From NCBI RefSeq assembly GCF_028464065.1, contig NZ_CP116808.1, forward strand, positions 3,625,501 through 3,689,500: a stretch of 64,000 nucleotides of DNA, given 5' to 3'. Under the pieces are notes generated by a model. That model was not told the DNA's origin. It ran no database searches and saw only the letters and a list, made by a program, of their open reading frames with translations. The position numbers and the translations under genes are program-made. This document shows positions 25,707-34,196 of the stretch, piece after piece. Each line of letters opens with the position of its first letter. Within the stretch, counting starts at the first letter, position 1. The stretch is from Saprospira sp. CCB-QB6 (lineage in GTDB: Bacteria; Bacteroidota; Bacteroidia; Chitinophagales; Saprospiraceae).

Positions 25707-26501
25707 TTAGGCTCCTAAAAACCACCAAAGTCCCAAAAAACAGATAAGATCTAGGGCCAAAAAGACAAACATGAGGATGCGCAGCGGCATGAGGGTGACC
25801 CAAGCGGTGGCGGTATAGACTTTTTCGGATTTGCTTTTGAATAATTGGATGCGGCCCTTCATCTTATCACAATAAATATCGAGGCGATCGGGGGTGTAAT
25901 CAGGGCTGTCACGGACCTCTGCGGGCATAGCCGATAGGCTCCTGTCGGTGCTGCCGCCAAAAACTTTTACCGCTAAATTTCCCATCCAATCGCCAATGGG
26001 CCAGCCCAATTTTGCGCGAATCACTTCTCTGATTGTGGGCACAAAAAGGCCCAAACGAACCACCTGCACCCATTCTTTAAAAGTAGGGTAATGGCGTTGA
26101 TGAGGCGGTAATTGCACTTGCCGGTCTCGCATATCATCAATAATGACATCTAGGGTGTCTGCCGTGGCTTCATAAAGATTTTTGGTATGGTCCAAGAGGT
26201 TCCAAGCCACAAAAAAAGCGGCAGTAATCAGACTACTCAGGCCCCCCAACAAAATAGCTAAAAGCAACCAAATAATGCCCAAAATATAGCTAACTGGCCA
26301 AACGTAAGCTATGCCCAAATAACCCAAAAGGCCGATCGTCAGGACAGGCCAGAGGATAAGATGGACCATAATGGTAAAAGGGGCATCAATATAACCAATG
26401 ACGCTATCGGCAATTACATCGGTTCGATAGCGCTCTAAATCAATGTGGTAGCGCTCTTTTAAAGAGTTTTTGATCAGTTGGTGCTGGGGAGGGACGGCCA
26501 T
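25707..26501 (-). CDS. Membrane protein of unknown function
   Basis: 264 residues, not recognised. Hydrophobic segments at about 40-60, 64-85 and 85-105 (ILWPVLTIGLLGYLGIAYVW, ILGIIWLLLAILLGGL), then a soluble stretch 110-225 with DVIIDDMRDRQVQLPPHQ and YTPDRLDIYCDKMKGRI, and two more segments at the C-terminus (WVTLMPLRILMFVFLALDLICFLGLWWFLG). No signal peptide. No partner is obvious from neighbours. Confidence 0.75.
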   Translation of the reverse strand: MAVPPQHQLIKNSLKERYHIDLERYRTDVIADSVIGYIDAPFTIMVHLILWPVLTIGLLGYLGIAYVWPVSYILGIIWLLLAILLGGLSSLITAAFFVAWNLLDHTKNLYEATADTLDVIIDDMRDRQVQLPPHQRHYPTFKEWVQVVRLGLFVPTIREVIRAKLGWPIGDWMGNLAVKVFGGSTDRSLSAMPAEVRDSPDYTPDRLDIYCDKMKGRIQLFKSKSEKVYTATAWVTLMPLRILMFVFLALDLICFLGLWWFLGA

Positions 26502-26535
26502 GTTTTACTTTTTGTTGAGTGATGAAGATATAAAA

Positions 26536-26562
26536 AAAGCCAAGCTAAAAAAAGCTTGGCGA
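26536..26562 (-). terminator. Terminator after the glycosyltransferase gene region
   Basis: GCCAAGCT-AAAAAA-AGCTTGGC: 8-bp stem lying between the membrane gene (start 26501) and the glycosyltransferase stop (26582), T-rich on the minus-strand side. Confidence 0.6.
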
Positions 26563-26581
26563 TTTCTTTGAATGCGTTCTT

Positions 26582-27799
26582 TTACTCTACCGGTTGCGGT
26601 TGTAGACGCTCGTAGGCTTGAAGCACCGTTTGGGCGATCCGCAGCTTATCATAATTTTGGTGGATAAAGGTTCTCCCGTTAGCCGCCAATTCCGATAACT
26701 TATAAGGTTGTTGATAAATGGCGTTCATCTGTTGCAAAAAGCTATTGGCATCATCGGCAATTAAGACCTCCTGGCCATCTTTGGCATGAATTCCCTCTAA
26801 ACCAATGCTGGTACTGAGGACCAAACGGCCCATTCCCATGGCTTCCAGAATCTTTACTCGCATTCCGCTACCCGATTTTAAGGGCACCAACATGATTTCA
26901 TATTGTTGAATAAATGCTTGGGCCGAAGGGACTTCACCATGCACGATAACCCCTTCTAAGGTCAAATTGCTGAGCCATTCTGGTGTATTGCGGCCTGCAA
27001 TATGAAATTCTGCCCCAGGATTTTGGGCCACAAACTGCGGCCAAACTTCATCCAGTAGCCAGCGAAGTCCTTCGATATTAGGCATCCAATCTAAAGAGCC
27101 AATAAAGCTAAAGCGAATTTTTTGTGGAGCAGCCGGCAATGGTTTTTCGGGATATTTGTTTAAGTCTAAGCCAATAGGTACCACCTGAGCAGGAGTTCTT
27201 AAACCCAAATCCTGAAATCGCTGCAGATCTCTAGCCGTAATGGCCAAAAAGAGATCATAATTGTTCAACTGCTTGAGCTCGTAATCCGCTAGGCGCTTAC
27301 TCAATAACTGCAAATACCATTTTTTGGGCCCAAAAGAACAGTTGTCTCGAATCCGTTCCCAAATTTCATGCTCCACATTATGCGAGCGCATAACCACTTT
27401 GGCCTTAGAATATTGGCGAATAACAGGAATATAAGGGGCCAAATATAGGGTCTCCAATTGCACTACATCATAATCTTCGGCCTGCAACAACTTTTTTAAA
27501 GCTGCAGCATAGCTAGCCGACTCAAAACGCTCAATATGATAAGACTTATTGGAAAAAAGATTGAGCAAGGCATCCTTAGGATGCAAACGGTTGTCAATAT
27601 CTACCAGCTTCATTTTGCCATAATGTCGAAAACTTTTGGGCAATTCCCGAATATCAAAATGATGCTTACTCGTGTTCATACTCAACAAATCCACCTGCGC
27701 TCCAAGCTCATGAAGGGCCTGCGCCATATACGTAATGGCCAAAGATTCACCATCTTTTAGTGGATAAGGAAATTTTTTGCTGAGCTGTAAAATCTTCAT
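26582..27799 (-). CDS. GT4-type glycosyltransferase
   Basis: 405 residues, GT-B fold. N-terminal acceptor half starts MKILQLSKKFPYPLKDGESL; C-terminal half has RFSFIGSLDWMPNIEGLRWLL, FHIAGRNTPEW, IVHGEVPSAQAF and LVPLKSGSGMRVKILEAMGMGRLVLSTSIGLEGI, the nucleotide-sugar binding E-x7-E region. Transfers a sugar to a surface glycan; the substrate is unknown and there is no glycan cluster around. No signal peptide. Confidence 0.88.
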   Translation of the reverse strand: MKILQLSKKFPYPLKDGESLAITYMAQALHELGAQVDLLSMNTSKHHFDIRELPKSFRHYGKMKLVDIDNRLHPKDALLNLFSNKSYHIERFESASYAAALKKLLQAEDYDVVQLETLYLAPYIPVIRQYSKAKVVMRSHNVEHEIWERIRDNCSFGPKKWYLQLLSKRLADYELKQLNNYDLFLAITARDLQRFQDLGLRTPAQVVPIGLDLNKYPEKPLPAAPQKIRFSFIGSLDWMPNIEGLRWLLDEVWPQFVAQNPGAEFHIAGRNTPEWLSNLTLEGVIVHGEVPSAQAFIQQYEIMLVPLKSGSGMRVKILEAMGMGRLVLSTSIGLEGIHAKDGQEVLIADDANSFLQQMNAIYQQPYKLSELAANGRTFIHQNYDKLRIAQTVLQAYERLQPQPVE

Positions 27800-27850
27800 A
27801 GAAAAAAGGCTTTTTGATAGGGGAAGCGGGGAGGGGCAATAAAAGGCCGT

Positions 27851-28603
27851 TTAACGGCTGAATACCCAATGAAAATCGCTAGAACGCTCTTCATCAAAGG
27901 CATAGTTTTCTTCAGCAAATCCTTTGAGGTCCTCTACTTTTTCCAATTGCTTTTGAATGACATAACGGGCCATTAGTCCTCGCGCTTTTTTGGCATGTAC
28001 GGCAATAATTCGGGCCTTACCTTCCGCATTTACCTCCTTAAAATCAATTTGATAAAGCGGTTGTTTGAACGCTTTGGGCTGCAGAGCCGAAAAATATTCT
28101 TTAGAGGCTAAGTTAATAATTGGCCCATTGGCCCGCTCATTTATGGCCTTGGTCAATTGCTCGCCCCAAAAATCATAAAGGTTTTGCCCTTTGGAATTGG
28201 GCAATTTGGTCTTCATCTCCAAACGATAAGGCAAAATGAGGTCCAAGGGACGCAACAAACCATAAAGTCCAGACAAAATACCCAAATGCTTTTGAGCAAA
28301 AGCCAACTCCTCTTCACCAAAGTCATCGGCCTGTAAGCCCTTATAAACATCGCCCCGAAAGGCCAAAAGCGCTTGTTTGCCAGGCTCCAACTCCTTGGGC
28401 GGTTGCCAATCCGAAAATCGCTGATGATTCAAGGCAGAAAGTTTATCACTAATTTTCATCAAATGAGCGATATCTTCTGGCCCATAATCTCGCAAAATCT
28501 CAATCAGTTCAGCAGATTGCGTTAAAAAATCAGCCTCGCTAAAATGACTGTAATCGGTTGGCGAAAAGTCCAGCGTTTTTGCTGGAGAAAGCAAGAGATA
28601 CAT
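27851..28603 (-). CDS. yaaA: YaaA-family peroxide stress protein
   Basis: 250 residues, full length. Typical start MYLLLSPAKTLDF, the LMKISDKLSALNHQRFSDW block, ALLAFRGDVYKGLQADDF, ILSGLYGLLRPLDLILPYRLEM and the terminal KKARGLMARYVI. In E. coli YaaA lowers free iron under H2O2 stress; here function is by homology. No operon partner is visible. Confidence 0.93.
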   Translation of the reverse strand: MYLLLSPAKTLDFSPTDYSHFSEADFLTQSAELIEILRDYGPEDIAHLMKISDKLSALNHQRFSDWQPPKELEPGKQALLAFRGDVYKGLQADDFGEEELAFAQKHLGILSGLYGLLRPLDLILPYRLEMKTKLPNSKGQNLYDFWGEQLTKAINERANGPIINLASKEYFSALQPKAFKQPLYQIDFKEVNAEGKARIIAVHAKKARGLMARYVIQKQLEKVEDLKGFAEENYAFDEERSSDFHWVFSR

Positions 28604-28672
28604 GCTGTGCTATTGTTTTTTTCTTCTGACGATATAAATTTTCTGAAGGTTGGAAGGACTATTTTTGTTTTT

Positions 28673-28830
28673 TGGGGCTGCCCACTCGCTTCGCTCGGGT
28701 CGGGCTGTGTCAGGGCTCGCAGGTCTGCTCGGCCCTTCGCTTTTTTCGCTTTGCTCAAAAGCTCGGTCTGGCCTTCGGCCACCCTTTTCCATCCCTCAGC
28801 CGAAGGGCGCAAAGCGCCCTTGGTCCTCGA
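28673..28830 (+). repeat. GC-rich dispersed element, copy 9
   Basis: Head variant GGGGCTGCCC after TTTTTT, with CGCTTCGCTCG block and tail CCATCCCTCAGCC; ends 6 bases before the LemA-type gene stop. Confidence 0.75.
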
Positions 28831-28835
28831 TCCAA

Positions 28836-29825
28836 TTATTTTTTTAACAGTTGAGCATCTTTGCCCGCTGCAGCTGTTTGGTAGTAGGGTTTTGGGCCAT
28901 CGCTCAGGAGGTTGTAGGGAAACTGAATGACAAATTGATTGTATTCGCCCACCTTTTCGTTGTATTTACGCTTTTCTACTGAAATTCGATTTTCGGCTCC
29001 CTCTATTTGAATTTGGATGTCGCGATAAAGTTGCGCCTTTTGATCTAATCCCTGAAGCAACTCATTGATCTTTTGGCTCAAGTCTGCTTGCTGTTGGGCA
29101 TATTGGACCAAATTCTTTCGGTTGAGTTGACTTTCTAGCTGCTGGATTTCTTCCAATTTAGCTTTGCTGCTACTTTCTTCCTGAGAAAGGAGCTGCCCCA
29201 ATTTGGGCAGTAAATCTAAACGCCGTTGATAGACATTTTCTACCTGGGCCCATTGTTTTTGCAGCTTTTGCTCTTCCTGAAGAATAGCCTGTTTGCTACT
29301 AAAATAATAGAAGTTGGCGCCCAAGCCCAAAACGACAAGCACCGTAGCAACAATGCCTAAACGCAACCATTTTCCCCTTTGCTGTTTTTCTGCGGTATCT
29401 TTTATGGTGTTCATCAGCTCGATGCTAGCCGCATCAAGTTGAGGGTCATTATTTTGGAGGACCCGCTGCGCATATTCTTGGGCCGCCAAAAGGTTTTCCT
29501 TTTTGCCCGTTTCCGCAAATTGTAATTGATGAGCTTGGGCCAAATAAAAAAGGGCCTGCTCCGATAAAGGATTGATATTTACAGCTAATTGTAGGGCCTG
29601 AATAGCCGCCGGAAAATTACCAATGTTAATATGTTTTTGCCCAATTTTGGTCTGTTGACGAACCGTATTCTGGGCCTCTTGCCAATCCGATTCAGAAAGT
29701 CCAATGCTTTCCGCAATTTCTTTGAGTTCGGAGAGGTTGAGCGGAGCTTCTTGCTTTTGTGCTTGTAGCGCAAGTAGTTGCTCTACATATTTTTCGAGTA
29801 AGATAGATTGTTGTTCCTTGGCCAT
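28836..29825 (-). CDS. TPR plus LemA-like membrane protein
   Basis: 329 residues from the ATG at 29825 (MAKEQQSILLEKYVEQL); upstream in-frame codons fall in a GC-rich element. N-terminal half (about 45-140) is a tetratricopeptide region (IGNFPAAIQALQLAVNINPLSEQALFYLAQAHQL). A single membrane segment (GIVATVLVVLGLGANFYYF, about 166-185) is followed by a LemA-like stretch: VENVYQRRLDLLPKLGQLL, long coiled coil, and AENRISVEKRKYNEKVGEYNQFVIQFPYNLL. The middle LemA helix is replaced by Gln-rich coiled coil. Function unknown. Confidence 0.8.
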   Translation of the reverse strand: MAKEQQSILLEKYVEQLLALQAQKQEAPLNLSELKEIAESIGLSESDWQEAQNTVRQQTKIGQKHINIGNFPAAIQALQLAVNINPLSEQALFYLAQAHQLQFAETGKKENLLAAQEYAQRVLQNNDPQLDAASIELMNTIKDTAEKQQRGKWLRLGIVATVLVVLGLGANFYYFSSKQAILQEEQKLQKQWAQVENVYQRRLDLLPKLGQLLSQEESSSKAKLEEIQQLESQLNRKNLVQYAQQQADLSQKINELLQGLDQKAQLYRDIQIQIEGAENRISVEKRKYNEKVGEYNQFVIQFPYNLLSDGPKPYYQTAAAGKDAQLLKK

Positions 29826-29892
29826 AAGTCGGTTGTTTTTTGCAAGATATGGATTTTTCCCCTTTGACAGAAGCCCAAAGTAGCCAAAATGG

Positions 29893-30126
29893 GCCAAAGG
29901 GCGCGCAGCGCCCATCTAGGAGCGCAGCGACTGGCTGAGGGATGGAAAAGGGTGGCCGAAGGCCAGACCCAGCGGGCGTAGCCCGCGCAGGGCCGAGCGA
30001 GCAGCGAGCCCTGACACAGCCCGACCCGACCGAAAACTCATGAGGGTTAAAACCCTCATTTTGTGTCGCTTCGCAAAGCGATACCGCTTTGCGCTGGGTT
30101 TCAACCTGGCGGGAGGGGCAGCCCCA
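29893..30126 (-). repeat. GC-rich dispersed element, copy 10, with hairpins inserted
   Basis: Reverse orientation. Between its middle and head (about 30040-30112) lie oriented hairpins GAGGGTT-AA-AACCCTC and GGGTT-TC-AACC and a CGCTTCGCAAAGCG hairpin, so the two repeat families have combined. Head is GCAGCCCC followed by As. Confidence 0.75.
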
Positions 30127-30197
30127 AAAAACAAAAAGCTTTGCAATCTTAAGATTTTTATAATAACTTTAGATAGTTAACTAAAACCAATGTCCCT

Positions 30198-31016
30198 ATG
30201 TACAAAAAGATGATTCCCCTGGCCTTTTTGGGCCTATTTTTAGCTGGCTGTGCTGGCGAGGCCGAAAAAGCGGCAACAAGCAGTGAAACTCCTTTGAAAA
30301 CAGAGCATTCAGTTGATCCTTATGTGGACTTGAAGGCGCCAGAACTGCCGCAGCAACCCGAAAAACCCAAAGTACAGCACGAGGTAGTGGGCCAACATTA
30401 TTCCATTGCCTATGCCTCTACCTTTGAGGATTATTACTTCTTTGATGATGGTCGCTTTATTTATACGGTAAATTCAGAGTACAGTCCCTCGGTGCTTACT
30501 GGAGAATGGAGTGCAGAAGGTAGCAAAATTAGCTTTAAAGAGGCCGTTCATTATTATGGAAAGCCGACAGGAAAAATGATTCCGCCCTGTGGTTCGGTCT
30601 GCATTTATGATGACTATGGTATGCGGGTAGAGAATTCTAGCCAAGCTATAGACCCCATAGATATTAAAGTGGGGCAGGGCGAGGAAATTCCCTTTGAGGT
30701 TTCTCCGCATGGCCTTAAAAGCTCAGATATTCATGCTTTTTTGCGAGAAGTAGATAGCAAACGGAAATATCCAGAGGTGTCTAAGCGTCCTTTGCAACCT
30801 TCAGAGCTAAAAGATAAAACAGCGGAGGAGTTGCGTTTGATGCGCAATGAGGTCTTTGCGGCCTATGGGTATAAATTTAAGGATGAGGCTTTGGCTAAGC
30901 ATTTTCGGAACCAAGAATTTTATAGTCGATCTACTGATGTAGATGCCTTTTTGAGCCCTTTAGAAAAGGATAATGTTGCCTTGATTAAAAAAGTAGAGGC
31001 GATTAAGGCAAAATAA
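30198..31016 (+). CDS. YARHG-domain lipoprotein
   Basis: 272 residues. Lipoprotein signal MYKKMIPLAFLGLFLAGC (Cys18). The middle (about 55-150) is a beta-rich domain (YYFFDDGRFIYTVNSEYSPSVLTGEWS). The C-terminus (about 205-270) is a YARHG domain: LRLMRNEVFAAYGYKFKDEALAKHFRNQEFYSRSTD, with Ala-Ala-Tyr-Gly in place of Ala-Arg-His-Gly. YARHG is a small extracellular or periplasmic domain of unknown role. A terminator follows. Confidence 0.8.
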   Translation: MYKKMIPLAFLGLFLAGCAGEAEKAATSSETPLKTEHSVDPYVDLKAPELPQQPEKPKVQHEVVGQHYSIAYASTFEDYYFFDDGRFIYTVNSEYSPSVLTGEWSAEGSKISFKEAVHYYGKPTGKMIPPCGSVCIYDDYGMRVENSSQAIDPIDIKVGQGEEIPFEVSPHGLKSSDIHAFLREVDSKRKYPEVSKRPLQPSELKDKTAEELRLMRNEVFAAYGYKFKDEALAKHFRNQEFYSRSTDVDAFLSPLEKDNVALIKKVEAIKAK

Positions 31017-31045
31017 ACGCTTATTTCAGAGATATGCTTATTTTT

Positions 31046-31083
31046 GGGCTGGTCTGCTTCTTGTAGGCTAGCCATTTTTTTGT
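31046..31083 (+). terminator. Terminator after the YARHG lipoprotein gene
   Basis: GGCTGGTCTGC and GTAGGCTAGCC pair over 11 bp (with G-T pairs) around TTCTT, then ATTTTTTT. Confidence 0.65.
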
Positions 31084-31116
31084 CCACCTCAACGAGTCCA
31101 AATTTACCAAGTTGTA

Positions 31117-33378
31117 ATGCCGAAGATGCAAGCCTTTTTCCAAAAGTACCTCAGTTTATTGATGTACAGCTTTCCGGTTCAGCTCCTGCTTCTACACTTT
31201 AAAAGTCAGTTGCTCTTTTTGTTGCTATGGCTGTTTTTGTTTGGGGTTTTGGCGGGGCAATTTGGGAGCAGTATGGGCTTTCGTTACTTCATGTTGGACC
31301 CCGAATATATGGGGGAGGTGAGTTTTTGGAGCTTTTTTATTATTGGGGTGACCTTGGGGATGTTTTATATGGCTTGGAATAGCACTACTTATATATTGTA
31401 TAGCCCTAAGTTTCCTTTTTTAGCTTCTTTATCTAGACCCTTTGCTAAGTTTAGCCTAAATAACTTTGCCTTACCAGGTTTGTTTATTCTCTATTATTTG
31501 GGGAGCCTAATTCATTTTCAGTGGTATAATGAGTTTGCCGATGAGTATAGCTTGATTTACTATTGTTTGGGGCTCATTCTGGGTTTCTCTTCCTTGATTT
31601 TCTTTAGCCTCTTATATTTTCGCTGGACCAATAGCGAGCTGTATTTTCTTCAGCAAAAGCAGCAGTTAAAGCTTTCGGCTCCACTCAAAGCGCTTATTTT
31701 GCGCAAAAATGAGCGAATGCTAGCCGAAGCTAGGGAGAATCCCTATATCAATGCCTTGCGAACCGATTATTATTTGACGGAGCGCTTGCATTTTCGCCCA
31801 ACTCGTTCGGTAAAGCATTATGATTTTAAGCTACTGGAGCAAATCTTTAAGCAAAATCACGCCAATGCCCTGCTTATCCAAAGCTTGAGTATTACGGCCC
31901 TCATTCTCATGAGCGCCTTTGTGGATGTTCCCTATTTTCGGATTCCCACAGCCTCTAGTGTGTTGATCCTTCTCTCGGTGCTAACGACCTTTTTGGGGGC
32001 GCTGAGCTATTGGCTCAACGCTTGGCGAAGCCCGGTTTTGGTCATTTTACTCTTGTTGACTAACTCTCTGCTCAAAGATGGTTGGTTGAGCTATGAAAAT
32101 GCCGCTTATGGTATGGATTATAGCCGAAAAGCCCGCTACAATTATGCAGTTTTAGATAGTTTGGCGCGGCCCGAACAGATGATTGCTGATAAAAAGCATC
32201 AATTGCAGATGCTCGACAATTGGCGAAAACAGTTTCCGCAAGGTCGCTTTTTGCGCAAACCCAAGTTGATTTGTGTGGCGGTTAGCGGAGGGGGACAACG
32301 GGCAGCCCTTTGGAGTATGCATGTGCTTAGAGAAATTGAAAAACGCCTAGAGGGAAAACTGATGCCGCATACAGTTTTGATGTCGGGCGCCTCTGGAGGG
32401 ATGTGGGGTTCGGCCTATTTCCGTGAGCTCTATTATCAAAAGCAATTGGGGAGGGACATCAATCCGCTAGATAGCAATTACCTGATCAATGTGTCTAAGG
32501 ACCTCTCCAATGCGCCTATGTTTACCTTTTTGGTCAATGACGCCTTTGTGCCTTGGGTCAAACGCAAGGTCAATGGCTACACCTATAAGCAGGACCGAGG
32601 CTATAGCTGGGAACAACAGTTTATCGAAAATACAGAGGGCCTGATGGACCGCAATCTTCGGGATTATATGGAGCCCGAATTTAAGGGCCAAATTCCCATG
32701 ATGATTATTAGCCCCATTATTATCAATGATGGCCGCTATCTCTATATCTCGCCCCAACCCCTGAGCTATATGATGCGGCCCGCTTTTGCCAAAGATTATG
32801 CGGAGGTGGATGCCGTAGATTTTGGGGCCCTTTTTCAAGAACAAAATCCCTATAATCTGCGCTTTTGCTCGGCCCTGCGCATGAGCTCTACCTTTCCCGT
32901 GATTTTTCCCAATGTGCAACTGCCCTCTACGCCCGTCTTAGAGGCCATGGATGCCGGCTTTAGAGATAATTATGGGGTGGAAACGGCCCTGCGTTTTTCG
33001 GCCAATTTTAAAGAATGGATCAAGAAGAATACCTCTGGGGTGCTGGTCATTTCGATTCGAGGAAATGAAAAGGTAGAACCCATTGAACAAGCAGAGCGCC
33101 CAGGCTTAGGCAGTACTATTTTTAGCCCGCTTTCTGCCGTTTTTGATGTGGGCAACCTCCAAGATTATCAACAGGATGCTATGCTAGGCCAATTGCAAGC
33201 CCAAATGGGAGAGGAGCAACTGGATATTGTCCGCTTCGTCTATCGCCCCACTACTCTAGAGCAAAAAGCCTCTTTGAGCCTGCACTTGACGGCCAGAGAA
33301 AAACTCGATATTCTTTCGGCCATCCACTTGCCCGCCAACCAAGCCGCCCTAGACCGCCTAGAAGAATTAGTGAAGTAG
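31117..33378 (+). CDS. Membrane-anchored patatin-like phospholipase
   Basis: 753 residues. The first ~330 residues contain about six to seven hydrophobic segments (LLFLLLWLFLFGVLAG, FWSFFIIGVTLGMFYMAW and others). The C-terminal half is a patatin domain with the oxyanion loop VAVSGGGQRAALW, nucleophile Ser426 in GASGG and the Asp612 of DAGFRDNYG (family DGG). Patatins are Ser-Asp dyad lipid acyl hydrolases. A polytopic N-terminus is unusual and would place the hydrolase next to the membrane; side unknown. The first ATG (31117) or the fourth codon on may be the start. Confidence 0.85.
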   Translation: MPKMQAFFQKYLSLLMYSFPVQLLLLHFKSQLLFLLLWLFLFGVLAGQFGSSMGFRYFMLDPEYMGEVSFWSFFIIGVTLGMFYMAWNSTTYILYSPKFPFLASLSRPFAKFSLNNFALPGLFILYYLGSLIHFQWYNEFADEYSLIYYCLGLILGFSSLIFFSLLYFRWTNSELYFLQQKQQLKLSAPLKALILRKNERMLAEARENPYINALRTDYYLTERLHFRPTRSVKHYDFKLLEQIFKQNHANALLIQSLSITALILMSAFVDVPYFRIPTASSVLILLSVLTTFLGALSYWLNAWRSPVLVILLLLTNSLLKDGWLSYENAAYGMDYSRKARYNYAVLDSLARPEQMIADKKHQLQMLDNWRKQFPQGRFLRKPKLICVAVSGGGQRAALWSMHVLREIEKRLEGKLMPHTVLMSGASGGMWGSAYFRELYYQKQLGRDINPLDSNYLINVSKDLSNAPMFTFLVNDAFVPWVKRKVNGYTYKQDRGYSWEQQFIENTEGLMDRNLRDYMEPEFKGQIPMMIISPIIINDGRYLYISPQPLSYMMRPAFAKDYAEVDAVDFGALFQEQNPYNLRFCSALRMSSTFPVIFPNVQLPSTPVLEAMDAGFRDNYGVETALRFSANFKEWIKKNTSGVLVISIRGNEKVEPIEQAERPGLGSTIFSPLSAVFDVGNLQDYQQDAMLGQLQAQMGEEQLDIVRFVYRPTTLEQKASLSLHLTAREKLDILSAIHLPANQAALDRLEELVK

Positions 33379-33545
33379 GTAGCCCTTTAGGTAAATAACT
33401 TATTTTCAGGCTTTAGGCATACTAAAGAGGAAATCCATAAGAGACGGCCCTATCTTTGTCATAGACAAGAAGGAAATACCTTGTCTTCCAAATTAAGTTT
33501 GGGGTAAATCATGGGGATTAACATTTGAACTCACTAGAGTTCTAT

Positions 33546-33580
33546 AGCAAGTAGCTTGGGGAAGCTGCTTGCTTTTTTTT
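33546..33580 (+). terminator. Terminator-like hairpin
   Basis: AGCAAGTAGCTT-GGGG-AAGCTGCTTGCT is a 12-bp stem (one mismatch) followed by nine Ts, which run straight into a GC-rich element. It is about 170 bases after the patatin stop. The 33379-33545 stretch holds nothing recognisable. Confidence 0.7.
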
Positions 33581-33720
33581 TGGGCTGCCCCGCCCTGCGG
33601 GCGGGTCGGGCCATTGCGCAGCTCGCAGCTCTGCTCGGCCCTGCGCGGGCTGCGCCCGCTGGGTCTGGCCTTCGGCGGCCCTGCTACAGCCCCTCAGCCG
33701 GCGGCTTTGCCGCCTCTACA
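33581..33720 (+). repeat. GC-rich dispersed element, copy 11a
   Basis: Plus orientation, starts at the end of the terminator T-run; tail variant CCCTCAGCC then GGCGGCTTTGCCGCC hairpin. Forms an inverted pair with copy 11b. Confidence 0.8.
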
Positions 33721-33725
33721 CGCAG

Positions 33726-33780
33726 AAGGAGGACCTCATCCAAAGGTCCTCTTTAGAGGGCTTGTCTCTAGGCGCAGAAA
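33726..33780 (-). mobile_element. Fragment of the MITE-like element
   Basis: AGGACCTCATCCAAAGGTCC, then TCTTTAGAGGGCTTGTCTC and TAGGCGCAGAAAGG match parts of the right-hand element at 3846-3926, with the centre missing. Probably a decayed copy. Confidence 0.5.
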
Positions 33781-33946
33781 GGCTAGCGATAGCTGGCGGC
33801 GAAGCCGTCATGGCCGAAGGCCAAAAGGCCCAGCGCTGCGGAGGGGTGGCCGAAGGCCAGACCGAGCGGGCAACGCCCGCGAAGGGCCGAGCGAACAGCG
33901 AGCCCCGCAGCATAGCGCCGCAAGGCGAAGCCGCAGCGGAGGCCCC
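33781..33946 (-). repeat. GC-rich dispersed element, copy 11b
   Basis: Reverse orientation, head GGAGGCCCC at 33946 before As. With copy 11a it makes a long inverted repeat between patatin and aconitase genes. The remaining 33950-34196 holds nothing recognisable. Confidence 0.8.
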
Positions 33947-34196
33947 AAAACAGCAGCGAGTTGAGACAAGCAGCCTTGAAGAGCCCCAAAAAAGGGAGAA
34001 AGGGCAAAAGACTAGGACGGCCAAAAAAGTATATCTAAAAAAATAGATTAAGGAAAACGAAAAAAAAGATTAGGCGCTGGAAAATGGCTAAAAAAATGTA
34101 TTTTCGCAACGACTAGAATAGGGGACTCTAGTTGGGCAAGCTCTGGCTATGGGTCCTAAACACCTTTTTTTTTCATTGCAAAATTTAGCGTATCCT

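Noticed and set aside
33569-33964. A 131-codon open frame, and similar ones at 28544-28930, 20251-20580, 49861-50121, 57199-57570 and 61394-61663
   Set aside because: They lie in GC-rich elements, in different frames from copy to copy and on both strands; the translations differ with each copy and no frame is conserved.
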